Source: Asticcacaulis aquaticus (lineage in GTDB: Bacteria; Pseudomonadota; Alphaproteobacteria; Caulobacterales; Caulobacteraceae). Taken from it: a DNA stretch of 64,000 nucleotides. A program made the translations under genes and the position numbers. Of the stretch, positions 18,882 through 26,575 are shown one piece after another. Positions within the stretch are counted from its first letter, which is position 1. Every line of letters begins with the position of its first letter. The notes under the pieces were generated by a model. It was not told the DNA's origin, made no database searches, and saw only the letters and a list, made by a program, of their open reading frames with translations. Where the stretch lies: contig NZ_JAQQKX010000008.1 of assembly GCF_028550415.1 (NCBI RefSeq), positions 62,001-126,000 of the forward strand, in the 5' to 3' direction.

Positions 18882-19406
18882 TCAACGCGGCGGCCCGCCA
18901 TACCGGTTGGGGCCGGATTGGCCGGGCAAGGCGGCGACCAGCAGCATGACGACCTGCGCCGCCATGAAGGGGAGGACGACGTACATGACCAGCCCGGCCA
19001 TGACCTCGATCATGACCGACAGCAGGGTATAGATGCCGAGCAGGTCGAACGGCGGCGTCTCAGCGGGGTTGGGGCCCTTGGGGCGAAAGAAAAGGTTGAA
19101 CGCCGCCACACCGATACTCGACACGACCCACGGCGCCGCAACCCACAGGCCGCTCAGATCGAGGTCGTGCAAGCGCCGCACGCTGAGGGCCAGGTTCGGC
19201 GTCAGCAGCAAAAGCCACAGGCCCCACAGGATCGGGTGGGAAAAGACTTCGCCGCTTTTGAACCGTGCCCCGAAATCGCTGAGAAGACTGATAAGCACCG
19301 CATAGATCAGGACCTGTGTGCCGACGAAGGCCCAGAACTCGGCGCGGCCCGATCGCCCGCGAAAGCGGCCATAGTGGCGTAAGGGTTTCAGCAACAAGGC
19401 TTTCAT
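18882..19406 (-). CDS. DUF805 inner-membrane protein (short form)
   Basis: 174 residues with RGRSGRAEFWAFVGTQ near the N-terminus, the family motif VRRLHDLDLSGLWV in the middle, and SGPNRYG at the end where DUF805 proteins usually carry a GxNRFG motif. Four or so membrane helices. It is a paralogue of the neighbouring gene but lacks the long hydrophilic tail. It sits between ygfZ (24 bases upstream) and the long DUF805 gene, on the same strand. No function can be assigned. Confidence 0.83.
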   Translation of the reverse strand: MKALLLKPLRHYGRFRGRSGRAEFWAFVGTQVLIYAVLISLLSDFGARFKSGEVFSHPILWGLWLLLLTPNLALSVRRLHDLDLSGLWVAAPWVVSSIGVAAFNLFFRPKGPNPAETPPFDLLGIYTLLSVMIEVMAGLVMYVVLPFMAAQVVMLLVAALPGQSGPNRYGGPPR

Positions 19407-19430
19407 CGATCCCCCGATCCGTGAGCGCTT

Positions 19431-20255
19431 TTACTCGGTCCACACCAGATGCGGCCTGAGCCACGCCGGTGCCGACAGTTCGACCGGTTCCTCGTCCACT
19501 GTCAAGGGCGCGCCATCGAGCCGGTCGAGCCGCATCAGGGCCAGCGAGCGCCCGTTGCGCGAGGCTAGCACCTCGCCCGCGCGTTTGTCGCCCAGCAGGA
19601 CCTCGGCCCCGAACGCAAAGGTGCTCGTGTGGGTCAAAGGGATCAGGCGGTTCTTGATCTTGCCGCGCCGCTTCATGCGTGAGGTCGTCTCCTGACCGAC
19701 GAAGCAGCCCTTTTTGAAGTCGATGGCGTCGATCAGATCGAGATTGATATCGATGGGGTAGAGATAGTCCTTCGGGAAATCGAACCCCGGATCGGCCAGG
19801 CCGGCCGTCAGTCGGAAGTCGATATAGTCCGCGATGTCACCGGTCGCGGTGTCGTCGCCATAGTGCCGGAACAGGCCCGCCTGGCGCGGATCGGGCAAAT
19901 CACCGGCTCCGATCGAGGCGAACACCTTTACTTCGGGCTTCGACAAGACGACCTTGGCGCGCAGCTTGAACATGTTGAGGCGGTTGAACAGGTCGTCGCG
20001 CAGATCAGCGGCCACTTCGATCCACACCTCTTCCGCCCCGCGTATGTGCAGGAAAAAATCCGCCGACAGCTTGCCTTGCGGCGTGAGAAACGCGCCATAA
20101 TATAAGGGCTTATGCGTGCCGTTGGCGACGTCGGCGAAGATGGCTTCGGCATTGATCGTCGTCTGACCGCCCAGAAAAACGCCCCAGTCCGGGCCGGTGA
20201 GGCCGATCAGAGCGCGATGGGGCAGGGCGATAAGCGGGGCTGGCTGTTCAGTCAT
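19431..20255 (-). CDS. ygfZ: Folate-binding protein YgfZ (CAF17-like)
   Basis: A tetrahydrofolate-dependent factor that helps assemble or repair certain iron-sulfur proteins; related to the glycine-cleavage T protein. 274 residues, with the hallmark KGCFVGQETTSRMKRRG, which matches the K-G-C-[FY]-x-G-Q-E signature. Single-domain GcvT-like layout as in bacterial YgfZ. It is transcribed divergently from the GT9 gene, only 36 bases apart, so the two promoters must overlap. Confidence 0.9.
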   Translation of the reverse strand: MTEQPAPLIALPHRALIGLTGPDWGVFLGGQTTINAEAIFADVANGTHKPLYYGAFLTPQGKLSADFFLHIRGAEEVWIEVAADLRDDLFNRLNMFKLRAKVVLSKPEVKVFASIGAGDLPDPRQAGLFRHYGDDTATGDIADYIDFRLTAGLADPGFDFPKDYLYPIDINLDLIDAIDFKKGCFVGQETTSRMKRRGKIKNRLIPLTHTSTFAFGAEVLLGDKRAGEVLASRNGRSLALMRLDRLDGAPLTVDEEPVELSAPAWLRPHLVWTE

Positions 20256-20291
20256 TTGGCGGTCAATCAGATTCGGGATACTGTATGTAAC

Positions 20292-21254
20292 ATGAGCCGA
20301 CCTTTTCCGATTCTGGTTATTGCGCTGGACGCACCGAAAAAGGCGCTCGCCTTAGGTGGGGTGCTGTCACGCCTGCTGCAAGAAGTGCCGAACGCCGCGG
20401 TGACGCTGGTGACGCGTAGCGAGTCCGCGCCCTTGTTCGCTGACTATCCTCAGATCGAGACGGTGTTGCCCTTCGATGGCGAGGTCGCCTCGTGGGCCGG
20501 TGCGAAACTGTGGTGGCACTTGCGCAAGCGGGCGTGGGGCCTGCTGCTCGATACCGGGCCAAGCCTGTGGTCGCGGTTCCTGCTGGCCAAAACGCGTGCC
20601 ATCGCCTCGCCCTATCACGAAGACGAGCATCCGGTGGTTCTGGCCTCGCGGCTATTAAAACTCGAAGTGCCCGAACTACCGTGGCTTCAGGTGTCCGACG
20701 CCCGCGCCGCCGGAGCGGCCATGTTCCTCGACGGCGATGAGCAGACGCCGCTGCTGGCCATAGCGCCGGGCGCGCCGTGGCAGGGGGCGCAATGGCCGGC
20801 GGAGCGCTTTTCGGTTCTGGCCTCGCGCCTGATGAACGAAGAGGGGCCGCTGAAAGGCGCGCGGCTGCTGATCCTGGGCGGCGAAGGCGACCGCGAAGCC
20901 GCCACGGCCCTGCGCATGGCCGCGCCCAAGGCCCGGGTTATTGAGTTGACCGGCAAGCTCGATCCGCTGACGGCCTATGCTTGCCTGCGGCATTGTCATG
21001 CGTTTGTCGGCAACGACGATATCTGGCTGCATCTGGCCGCCGCCGCCAATGTCCCGAGTTTCGGGCTCTATGGCCCGTCGGACGATGCGGTCGAAGCGCC
21101 GTTGGGCCGCAACGTCCACGTCCTGCGCACCCCGCGTCGGTTCGAAGAAATTCGCGCCATGGACCCGAATCTTGATCAGGCCATGTGTCATATGCTCGAC
21201 CTGTCGCTCAACAGGGTATATGAGGCGGTCCGAACGGTATTGACTCCAGCTTAA
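20292..21254 (+). CDS. Glycosyltransferase family 9 (heptosyltransferase-like)
   Basis: 320 residues from the ATG at 20292. It follows the ADP-heptose:LPS heptosyltransferase pattern: an N-terminal Rossmann half (FPILVIALDAPKKALALGGVL), then LLAIAPGAPWQGAQWPAERF, a typical GAxxxxKxWP-type motif, and the C-terminal CHAFVGNDDIWLHLAAAANVPSFGLYGPS, equivalent to the usual xGxDTGxxHLAAA. Here Asp-Asp-Ile-Trp replaces the common Thr/Ser-Gly, so sugar specificity may differ. Likely works on the lipopolysaccharide core. It stands alone, away from other LPS genes. Confidence 0.82.
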   Translation: MSRPFPILVIALDAPKKALALGGVLSRLLQEVPNAAVTLVTRSESAPLFADYPQIETVLPFDGEVASWAGAKLWWHLRKRAWGLLLDTGPSLWSRFLLAKTRAIASPYHEDEHPVVLASRLLKLEVPELPWLQVSDARAAGAAMFLDGDEQTPLLAIAPGAPWQGAQWPAERFSVLASRLMNEEGPLKGARLLILGGEGDREAATALRMAAPKARVIELTGKLDPLTAYACLRHCHAFVGNDDIWLHLAAAANVPSFGLYGPSDDAVEAPLGRNVHVLRTPRRFEEIRAMDPNLDQAMCHMLDLSLNRVYEAVRTVLTPA

Positions 21255-21255
21255 T

Positions 21256-21370
21256 CCCCTCTCCCTGAGGGAGAGGGTTAGGGTGAGGGGGAACTGCCGA
21301 CAAAGCCTCGGTTTCGACCTTTTCCCCCTCACCCGGCGCTTCGCGCCACCCTCTCCCTCAGGGAGAGGGG
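21256..21370. repeat. 115-bp inverted-repeat element, family B (copy 1)
   Basis: Starts CCCCTCTCCCTGAGGGAGAG and ends CTCTCCCTCAGGGAGAGGGG, with GGGTGAGGGGG facing CCCCCTCACCC inside. The outer ends and the inner arms are inverted copies of each other, so the whole can fold into a cruciform. It fills the gap between the GT9 gene and pyrC and ends just before the pyrC ribosome site. Same length as the copy at 26449-26563. Confidence 0.85.
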
Positions 21371-21387
21371 AGGAATGGAGTTTTACC

Positions 21388-22713
21388 ATGCCTACCTACG
21401 ACCTGATCATCCGCAACGCCGACATTATCAACCATGCCGGACGCGGCACCGGCGATATCGGCATCCGCAACGGCAAGTTCGCGGCCTTCGGCGACCTGTC
21501 TCAGGCCGACGCCGGCGAAGTGTTCGACGCAACGGGCCTGCTGGCCATGCCAGGCGTCATCGACACGCAGGTCCACTTCCGCGAACCGGGTCTCGAATGG
21601 AAGGAAGACCTCGAAACCGGCTCTCAGGCGGCGATTCTGGGCGGCGTTGTCGCCGTGTTCGAAATGCCCAACACCAATCCCAACACGATCGATGTGGCGA
21701 CCTTCGAGGACAAGCTGAAGCGGGCCGGGCACCGCATGCACTGCGACCACGCCTTCTATGTCGGCGGCACGCACGAAAACGTCACGCAACTGGGCGAGCT
21801 GGAGCGTCTGCCGGGGTGCTGCGGCGTCAAGGTCTTTATGGGCGCCTCGACCGGCACGCTTTTGATCGCCGACGACGAGGGCGTGTTCAACGTCCTGAAA
21901 AACGTCAAGCGCCGCGCCACCTTCCACAGCGAGGACGAATACCGTCTGGCCGAACGCCGGGCCCTGGCCCGCGAAGGCGACTGGACCAGCCACGACTTTG
22001 TGCGTGACGCGCAATCGGCGATCCAGTCGACCCACCGCCTCGTCAAGCTGGCGCGCGAATGCGGCAAACGCATCCACGTCCTGCACGTCACGACCGCCGA
22101 AGAGATCGATTTTCTGGCGCAGAACAAGGACATCGCGACCGTCGAGATCACGCCGCAGCACCTGACTCTGGTGGCACCCGAGGCCTATCAGCGTCTCAAG
22201 GGCTATGCCCAGATGAACCCGCCGATCCGCGATCAGTACCATGTCGACGGCTTGTGGCACGGCATCAATGGCGGCATTGCCGACGTGCTGGGGTCGGACC
22301 ACGCCCCGCATACCATCGAGGAAAAGGCGAAACTCTATCCCGCGTCGCCGTCGGGCATGCCGGGGGTGCAGACCCTTCTGCCGGTCATGCTGACCCACGT
22401 GGCCAATGGCAAGCTGTCGCTGGAGCGTCTGGTCGACCTGACCTCGGCCGGGGCGCAGCGCGTCTTCGGTCTGGCCGGCAAGGGGCGTATGGCCGAGGGC
22501 TATGATGCCGACATCACCCTAGTCGATCTGAACCACAAGCGCGTCATCACCCACGACCAGATGCGCTCACGCTGCGGCTGGACGCCGTTCGATGGCTTCG
22601 AGGCCCAAGGATGGCCCAAGGCGACCATCGTGCGCGGCAAGATCGTCATGCGCGATGACGAAATCGTCCTGCCGTCGCAGGGTGAGGCCTGCCGTTTCAT
22701 GGAAACCCTGTAA
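21388..22713 (+). CDS. pyrC: Dihydroorotase
   Basis: Closes carbamoyl-aspartate to dihydroorotate in pyrimidine synthesis. 441 residues from the ATG at 21388 (GGAATGGAG before it). Amidohydrolase layout: VIDTQVHFREPG, the conserved EMPNTNP, a GVKVFMG lysine region (metal-bridging Lys), HVLHVTT and GSDHAPHT. In the first motif Gln occupies the place of the first histidine of the usual H-x-H metal ligand pair; this variant occurs in a subgroup of annotated dihydroorotases. Hydantoinase or allantoinase activity cannot be excluded. Confidence 0.85.
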   Translation: MPTYDLIIRNADIINHAGRGTGDIGIRNGKFAAFGDLSQADAGEVFDATGLLAMPGVIDTQVHFREPGLEWKEDLETGSQAAILGGVVAVFEMPNTNPNTIDVATFEDKLKRAGHRMHCDHAFYVGGTHENVTQLGELERLPGCCGVKVFMGASTGTLLIADDEGVFNVLKNVKRRATFHSEDEYRLAERRALAREGDWTSHDFVRDAQSAIQSTHRLVKLARECGKRIHVLHVTTAEEIDFLAQNKDIATVEITPQHLTLVAPEAYQRLKGYAQMNPPIRDQYHVDGLWHGINGGIADVLGSDHAPHTIEEKAKLYPASPSGMPGVQTLLPVMLTHVANGKLSLERLVDLTSAGAQRVFGLAGKGRMAEGYDADITLVDLNHKRVITHDQMRSRCGWTPFDGFEAQGWPKATIVRGKIVMRDDEIVLPSQGEACRFMETL

Positions 22714-22742
22714 ACTTCCATCCTTGGCCGATTAGGGCGTCG

Positions 22743-22780
22743 GCGTCGCTAGCAGGTACAAGCGTACCTGCGTCGCTAGC
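22743..22780. repeat. Palindrome flanked by direct repeats
   Basis: GCGTCGCTAGC occurs twice (22743-22753 and 22770-22780) around the hairpin GCAGGTAC-aagc-GTACCTGC. It lies between pyrC and the minus-strand terminator at 22834. A plainer palindrome, CGTACTTAAGTACG, occurs at 33752-33765. Confidence 0.6.
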
Positions 22781-22833
22781 CTCCTGCTACTCGACTCAAG
22801 GCTGAAAGTTTAGGATCCGGAGCGAATTTCTAA

Positions 22834-22870
22834 ATAAAAAAAGCCCGCCGGTGGTCCGGCGGGCTTTTTC
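22834..22870 (-). terminator. Terminator of the 22890-24275 gene
   Basis: The stem AGCCCGCCGG/CCGGCGGGCT with a 4-nt loop is followed on the minus strand by a run of seven T. Plus-strand T run is also present, so it may serve pyrC too. Confidence 0.88.
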
Positions 22871-22889
22871 AGTTCCGGTCGATCCGACC

Positions 22890-24275
22890 TTAGTCGTTGG
22901 TCGCACCGGCGGGCGGGACGTAGGTGCCGTTGCCGGGGATTTCGCACTGGATCGGGTATTTGCGGTTCTTGGCGATGGTACAAGCGACGACGTCATCGAA
23001 GCCCGCACGGGACTTGGATACCGCGCCGACATAGCCGCGTTTGTTGGTGCAGGCGATTTCGACGAGGACGCTGTCGGCGTCGCCGCGGCCCAGATAGTTG
23101 ACCTGCTGAACGTCGCAGTCCTTCTTGGCCCCCTTGATCAGGACGTCCATCTGCTGATCCAGCGCGCTCTTCGGCACGTAGCCGCAGGTCTGGCGGCGGG
23201 CGACCATGGTGAAGCAGTCCATCACCTCGGCCTTGGCGGCCGAGCCCGCGGGCGGCAGGAAAACGGCGAGGCCCCACTTCTGTTCCGGGCACTTGTATTC
23301 GACCAGTTCGCGCTTGAGACCGGCGTTTTCGACGCCGAGCACGGTGTAGTCGCTGACCGTGCAGGGCAGACCGGTGACTTTCAGACGGTTCGCATAGGCC
23401 TCACGGGCACCGGCCTGAGCCTGCGACGCGTCGGTGTACTGGCAGCCGCCGATGGCCTTGGCCTGGCTGCAGTCGAAGGTTGCCTGATAGACGAGCGCTG
23501 GCGAGGTCTGGACGATGAAGCCGGGCTGACCGGCACAGCCGATTTCGTAATAGTCGGCGTTCTTGTCGGTATCGCGGGCCAGCCAGCGGGCCTTTTCGAC
23601 AACGCAGCTGGCCTTGGCCTGCTTGGCGATCGGCTGAAGGCGCTGAGTGGCCTGTTCGGCCGTGGTGTAGCTACAGGCTGAATTGCCCTTGGCAATCAGG
23701 CAGTTGATGAAGTTCGGCGCATTGGTGTTCGGGGCATAGGGGACGTCGATCAATCCGCCCGCCGAACCCTGGCAGCCGTATTCGTAACGGTTGGTCTTCT
23801 GCTCGGCGATCTGACCCAGCCAGCGGGCCTTCTCGACGGTACAGGTGGCATCGTACGGCTTCACCAGCGGCGTCAGCCAGGCATAGTGTTCCTTGTTGCC
23901 GGGCAGGACGCATTTGATCTGCTTGGTATTGGCGGCGTTCTGCGAAAAGGCCTGCGTACAGTTACGCTGCTCGACCACACCCGAGGACGGGTTCTTGTCG
24001 AGGATGTAGCCGCCACCCGCCTTGCAGGTCACTTCGACGACCTGAATCTTGACGGTCTTGCCATCGGCGGTCTTGGTGGTCGACTCGCCGATATAGTAGG
24101 CGTCGGCCGGATCGCAGGGGACGCCCGCGCCCTTGATCATGGCCGGGGCATCGGCAATGCCCTTGGCGCGCTGCTTTTCATTGAGCTTGGGGGCCTCCTG
24201 GGCCATCGCCGCGCCCGCGCTCAGGCTGAAGGCGGCCAGAAAGGCCACGCCCTTGAAGAAAGAAGAAAGAGACAT
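22890..24275 (-). CDS. Secreted five-repeat cysteine protein (paralogue 2)
   Basis: 461 residues with a Sec signal (cleavage probably after SAGAAMAQ). The mature protein has the same architecture as the gene at 14467-15879: five repeats, each with four cysteines and a core like VEVTCKAGGGYI, YEYGCQGSAGGL, YEIGCAGQPGFI, VEYKCPEQKWGL, VEIACTNKRGYV. Units two and three also share the string EKARWL. Equivalent units in the two proteins match each other better than neighbouring units within one protein, so the five-unit form predates the gene duplication. Function unknown; probably a disulfide-rich periplasmic or surface protein. Confidence 0.85.
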   Translation of the reverse strand: MSLSSFFKGVAFLAAFSLSAGAAMAQEAPKLNEKQRAKGIADAPAMIKGAGVPCDPADAYYIGESTTKTADGKTVKIQVVEVTCKAGGGYILDKNPSSGVVEQRNCTQAFSQNAANTKQIKCVLPGNKEHYAWLTPLVKPYDATCTVEKARWLGQIAEQKTNRYEYGCQGSAGGLIDVPYAPNTNAPNFINCLIAKGNSACSYTTAEQATQRLQPIAKQAKASCVVEKARWLARDTDKNADYYEIGCAGQPGFIVQTSPALVYQATFDCSQAKAIGGCQYTDASQAQAGAREAYANRLKVTGLPCTVSDYTVLGVENAGLKRELVEYKCPEQKWGLAVFLPPAGSAAKAEVMDCFTMVARRQTCGYVPKSALDQQMDVLIKGAKKDCDVQQVNYLGRGDADSVLVEIACTNKRGYVGAVSKSRAGFDDVVACTIAKNRKYPIQCEIPGNGTYVPPAGATND

Positions 24276-24496
24276 CAGGTGTTTTTTCCTTGAAGATGTA
24301 CCTGTGGAACGGGTGTCGCGCCGTTTTTCGGGCCCTTGGACGTTGGGTGGAGGCCGCTCTTTTTAGTTACGAGTGTCTCTACAGGATGTGGCGCATTGAA
24401 GGCAATGGGGGCGTAAATTTTTACGCCGCTTCGCTTGCCTGCCCTTGCGGAATCTATGCGACATATTCGGCAAATATATGAAGGCAGGGACGATCC

Positions 24497-25243
24497 ATGA
24501 CTGAACCGGTGCTTATTTCCGCGGCCAACGGCGTGTTGCGGCTGACACTCAGCCGCCCGCACAAGAAGAACGCCCTGACCCAGGTGATGTACGCGACCCT
24601 GGCCGACGCCCTGACGGCCGCGGGCGAGACCGCCGACCACCGGGTCGTGCTGATCGACGCGGTGGGCGACGATTTCTGCGCCGGCAACGATATCGCCGAT
24701 TTCGTGACGCTGGCGCAGTCTGAGGGATCGGTAGAGGACCTGCCGGTGTTTCGCTTCCTCAAGGCCCTGACCTATTGCGCGCGGCCTCTGGTCTTTGCCG
24801 TTCAGGGGCAGGCGGTCGGCGTCGGCACCACCATGCTGCTGCACGGCGACCTAGTCTATCTGTCGGACGAGGCGCGTCTCAGCCTGCCGTTCCTGAAGCT
24901 GGGCCTGACGCCGGAAGGCGGGTCCAGCCAGCTTTTGCCCGCCCGTATCGGCCATGCGCGCGCCTTCGAATGGCTGGCTTTCGGGCAGCCGCTCGGGGCG
25001 GCGGAGGCACTCGGTCTGGGCCTGTGCAACGCCGTGACGCCGCGCGACGACCTGCTCAACCGGGCGCAACTGGCCGCCGAACGGCTGGCCGCCCTGTCGC
25101 CGGACGCGCTGAAACAGGCGAAGGGATTGATGCGCGACCCCGACGGCCTGTGGGCGCATATCGTGCGCGAGGGCGGGATTTTCCGCGCTCGTCTCAACAG
25201 TGCCGAAGCGGCTCAGGCGTTTGCTGCCTTCCTCAAGGCGTGA
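24497..25243 (+). CDS. Enoyl-CoA hydratase/isomerase family protein
   Basis: 248 residues of the crotonase fold. The oxyanion-hole segments DDFCAGNDIADF and VQGQAVGVGTTMLLHGDLVYLSD are present, then LPFLKLGLTPEGGSSQLLPARIG. The second catalytic Glu of hydratases is there (PEGG) but the first is replaced (Pro-Phe), a pattern seen in isomerases and other crotonase members, so the exact reaction is open. It stands alone, divergent from paralogue 2 across a 221-bp gap in which I see no other gene. Confidence 0.85.
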   Translation: MTEPVLISAANGVLRLTLSRPHKKNALTQVMYATLADALTAAGETADHRVVLIDAVGDDFCAGNDIADFVTLAQSEGSVEDLPVFRFLKALTYCARPLVFAVQGQAVGVGTTMLLHGDLVYLSDEARLSLPFLKLGLTPEGGSSQLLPARIGHARAFEWLAFGQPLGAAEALGLGLCNAVTPRDDLLNRAQLAAERLAALSPDALKQAKGLMRDPDGLWAHIVREGGIFRARLNSAEAAQAFAAFLKA

Positions 25244-25386
25244 TATAAGGCGCGGGCCGGGGAGCGGGGCTGTTACAATATTTGCCCTAAATTTATTTGA
25301 CGTCTCAAGGCTTTGTATTTATTCCGGCCCGCGCTGGCTGGCGTATAAGCGTATTGTTGTCATAGTGTTTCGGGTGTTGCTGAGCC

Positions 25387-25920
25387 GTGGATACCTACCC
25401 TTTTGAGCGTTTGATTACGGTCGAGAGCGCTTCCGAAAGTGAAGCCGCCGAAGCGCTGGTCAATCGCGTTTTCGGGCCCGGACGTTACGTCAAGACCGCC
25501 GAACGCCTGCGCGAAGGCAATGCGCCGATCGACGGCCTCAGCTTCGTCATGCGGCAGATTTCGCGGGGCAAGGCCGGAGACGAGGGCCTTACCGGGTCGG
25601 TCAGGCTGTGGCCGGTCAGGGTCTATGACGAGGCCCATGAGCCCGTCGGCGAACTCGCCTTTCTGGGGCCCATCGCTGTCGATCCCGAATATCAGAACCA
25701 CGGCATTGGCCGCGCCCTGATCGAGGTGGCGATTCGGGCCGCTTTCGCCAGAGGGGTGACAGGCATCCTGCTGGTCGGCACGCCCGCCTATTTCGAAAAG
25801 TTCGGCTTTGTGCGCGCCGAGGGCCTGACCCTGCCGGGGCCGGTCGATTACCGCCGGCTGATGATTCGCTATAACGACGCCTATAAGGGCGAGCCCCTGA
25901 CGGGCGCTGTCGATAAATGA
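25387..25920 (+). CDS. GNAT-family N-acetyltransferase
   Basis: 177 residues from a GTG at 25387. The acetyl-CoA binding motif is LGPIAVDPEYQNHGIGRALIE (Q-x-x-G-x-G/A type), followed by GILLVGTPAYFEKFGFVRA, typical of the YhbS-like GNAT subgroup. The substrate is unknown. The last four bases overlap the start of the DUF1285 gene (ATGA), so the two are translationally coupled. Confidence 0.85.
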   Translation: MDTYPFERLITVESASESEAAEALVNRVFGPGRYVKTAERLREGNAPIDGLSFVMRQISRGKAGDEGLTGSVRLWPVRVYDEAHEPVGELAFLGPIAVDPEYQNHGIGRALIEVAIRAAFARGVTGILLVGTPAYFEKFGFVRAEGLTLPGPVDYRRLMIRYNDAYKGEPLTGAVDK

Positions 25921-26435
25921 CCTCGGGCGAGGGCTTTCTCAGCGAAGCCGCGCGTTTTCCCGATAAAACCTATCCGGTCGAGCGCTGGAACCCGACTCTG
26001 TGCGGCGAGATGGATATCCTCATCGGCAGGGACGGCATGTGGCTGCACGAGGGCCGTCCCATGACGCGTCTGCCTCTGGTGCGGCTGTTCGCGAAGTTGC
26101 TGCGGCGCGAGGGCGATGACTACTTCCTCGTCACGCCGGTCGAGAAGCTGAAAATCACCGTCGAAGACCTGCCGTTGCGAATCGTCGATTTCGAAGGGCC
26201 GGTGTTCGTGACGGATCAAGACGAGCGGGTGAACCTGGGTGACGACCATCCGCTGATCCTCGACCGGGCCGGGGAGGCGTACCTGCCGCGCTTGAAGGTG
26301 CGTGGCGATCTGTGGGGGCGTCTGACGCGAGCCTGCACCTATCGCCTGTTCGAGACGGCGGAGATTGGGGGCGATGATCGGGTGCGGGTCACGCTTGGCG
26401 ATCAGACATTTGATGTTCCCGTAATTTCTGGATAA
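25917..26435 (+). CDS. DUF1285 family protein
   Basis: 172 residues with the family pattern CGEMDILIGRDGMWLHEGRPMTRLPLVRLFAKLLRREGDDYFLVTPVEKLKI. The C-terminus (LTRACTYRLFETAEI) is likewise typical. Soluble, no signal. Structures of this family suggest a small beta-rich regulatory or ligand-binding protein, but no function is established. Coupled to the GNAT gene upstream by ATGA overlap; CCA-adding enzyme gene follows across repeat B, and this order recurs in alphaproteobacteria as far as I recall. Confidence 0.83.
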   Translation: MTSGEGFLSEAARFPDKTYPVERWNPTLCGEMDILIGRDGMWLHEGRPMTRLPLVRLFAKLLRREGDDYFLVTPVEKLKITVEDLPLRIVDFEGPVFVTDQDERVNLGDDHPLILDRAGEAYLPRLKVRGDLWGRLTRACTYRLFETAEIGGDDRVRVTLGDQTFDVPVISG

Positions 26436-26448
26436 GGTGTCATTGAAT

Positions 26449-26563
26449 CCCCTCTCCCTTGAGGGAGAGGGTGGCCGAAGGCCGGGTGAGGGGGAACTGC
26501 CTGCACCGGGATTGCGGCTAACATTTCCCCCTCACCCTAACCCTCTCCCTCAAGGGAGAGGGG
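26449..26563. repeat. 115-bp inverted-repeat element, family B (copy 2)
   Basis: Starts CCCCTCTCCCTTGAGGGAG and ends CTCCCTCAAGGGAGAGGGG; GGGTGAGGGGGAA faces TTTCCCCCTCACCC. Same length as copy 1, with most differences in the central spacer. It lies between the DUF1285 gene and the CCA-adding gene and supplies the possible ribosome site (GGAGAGGGG) of the latter. Confidence 0.85.
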
Positions 26564-26575
26564 ATTGCACCTACA

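Noticed and set aside
21256-21370. Family B element as an ordinary terminator
   Set aside because: The hairpins are not followed by a T run and the 115-bp element recurs with the same length elsewhere, so a repeat is the better explanation.
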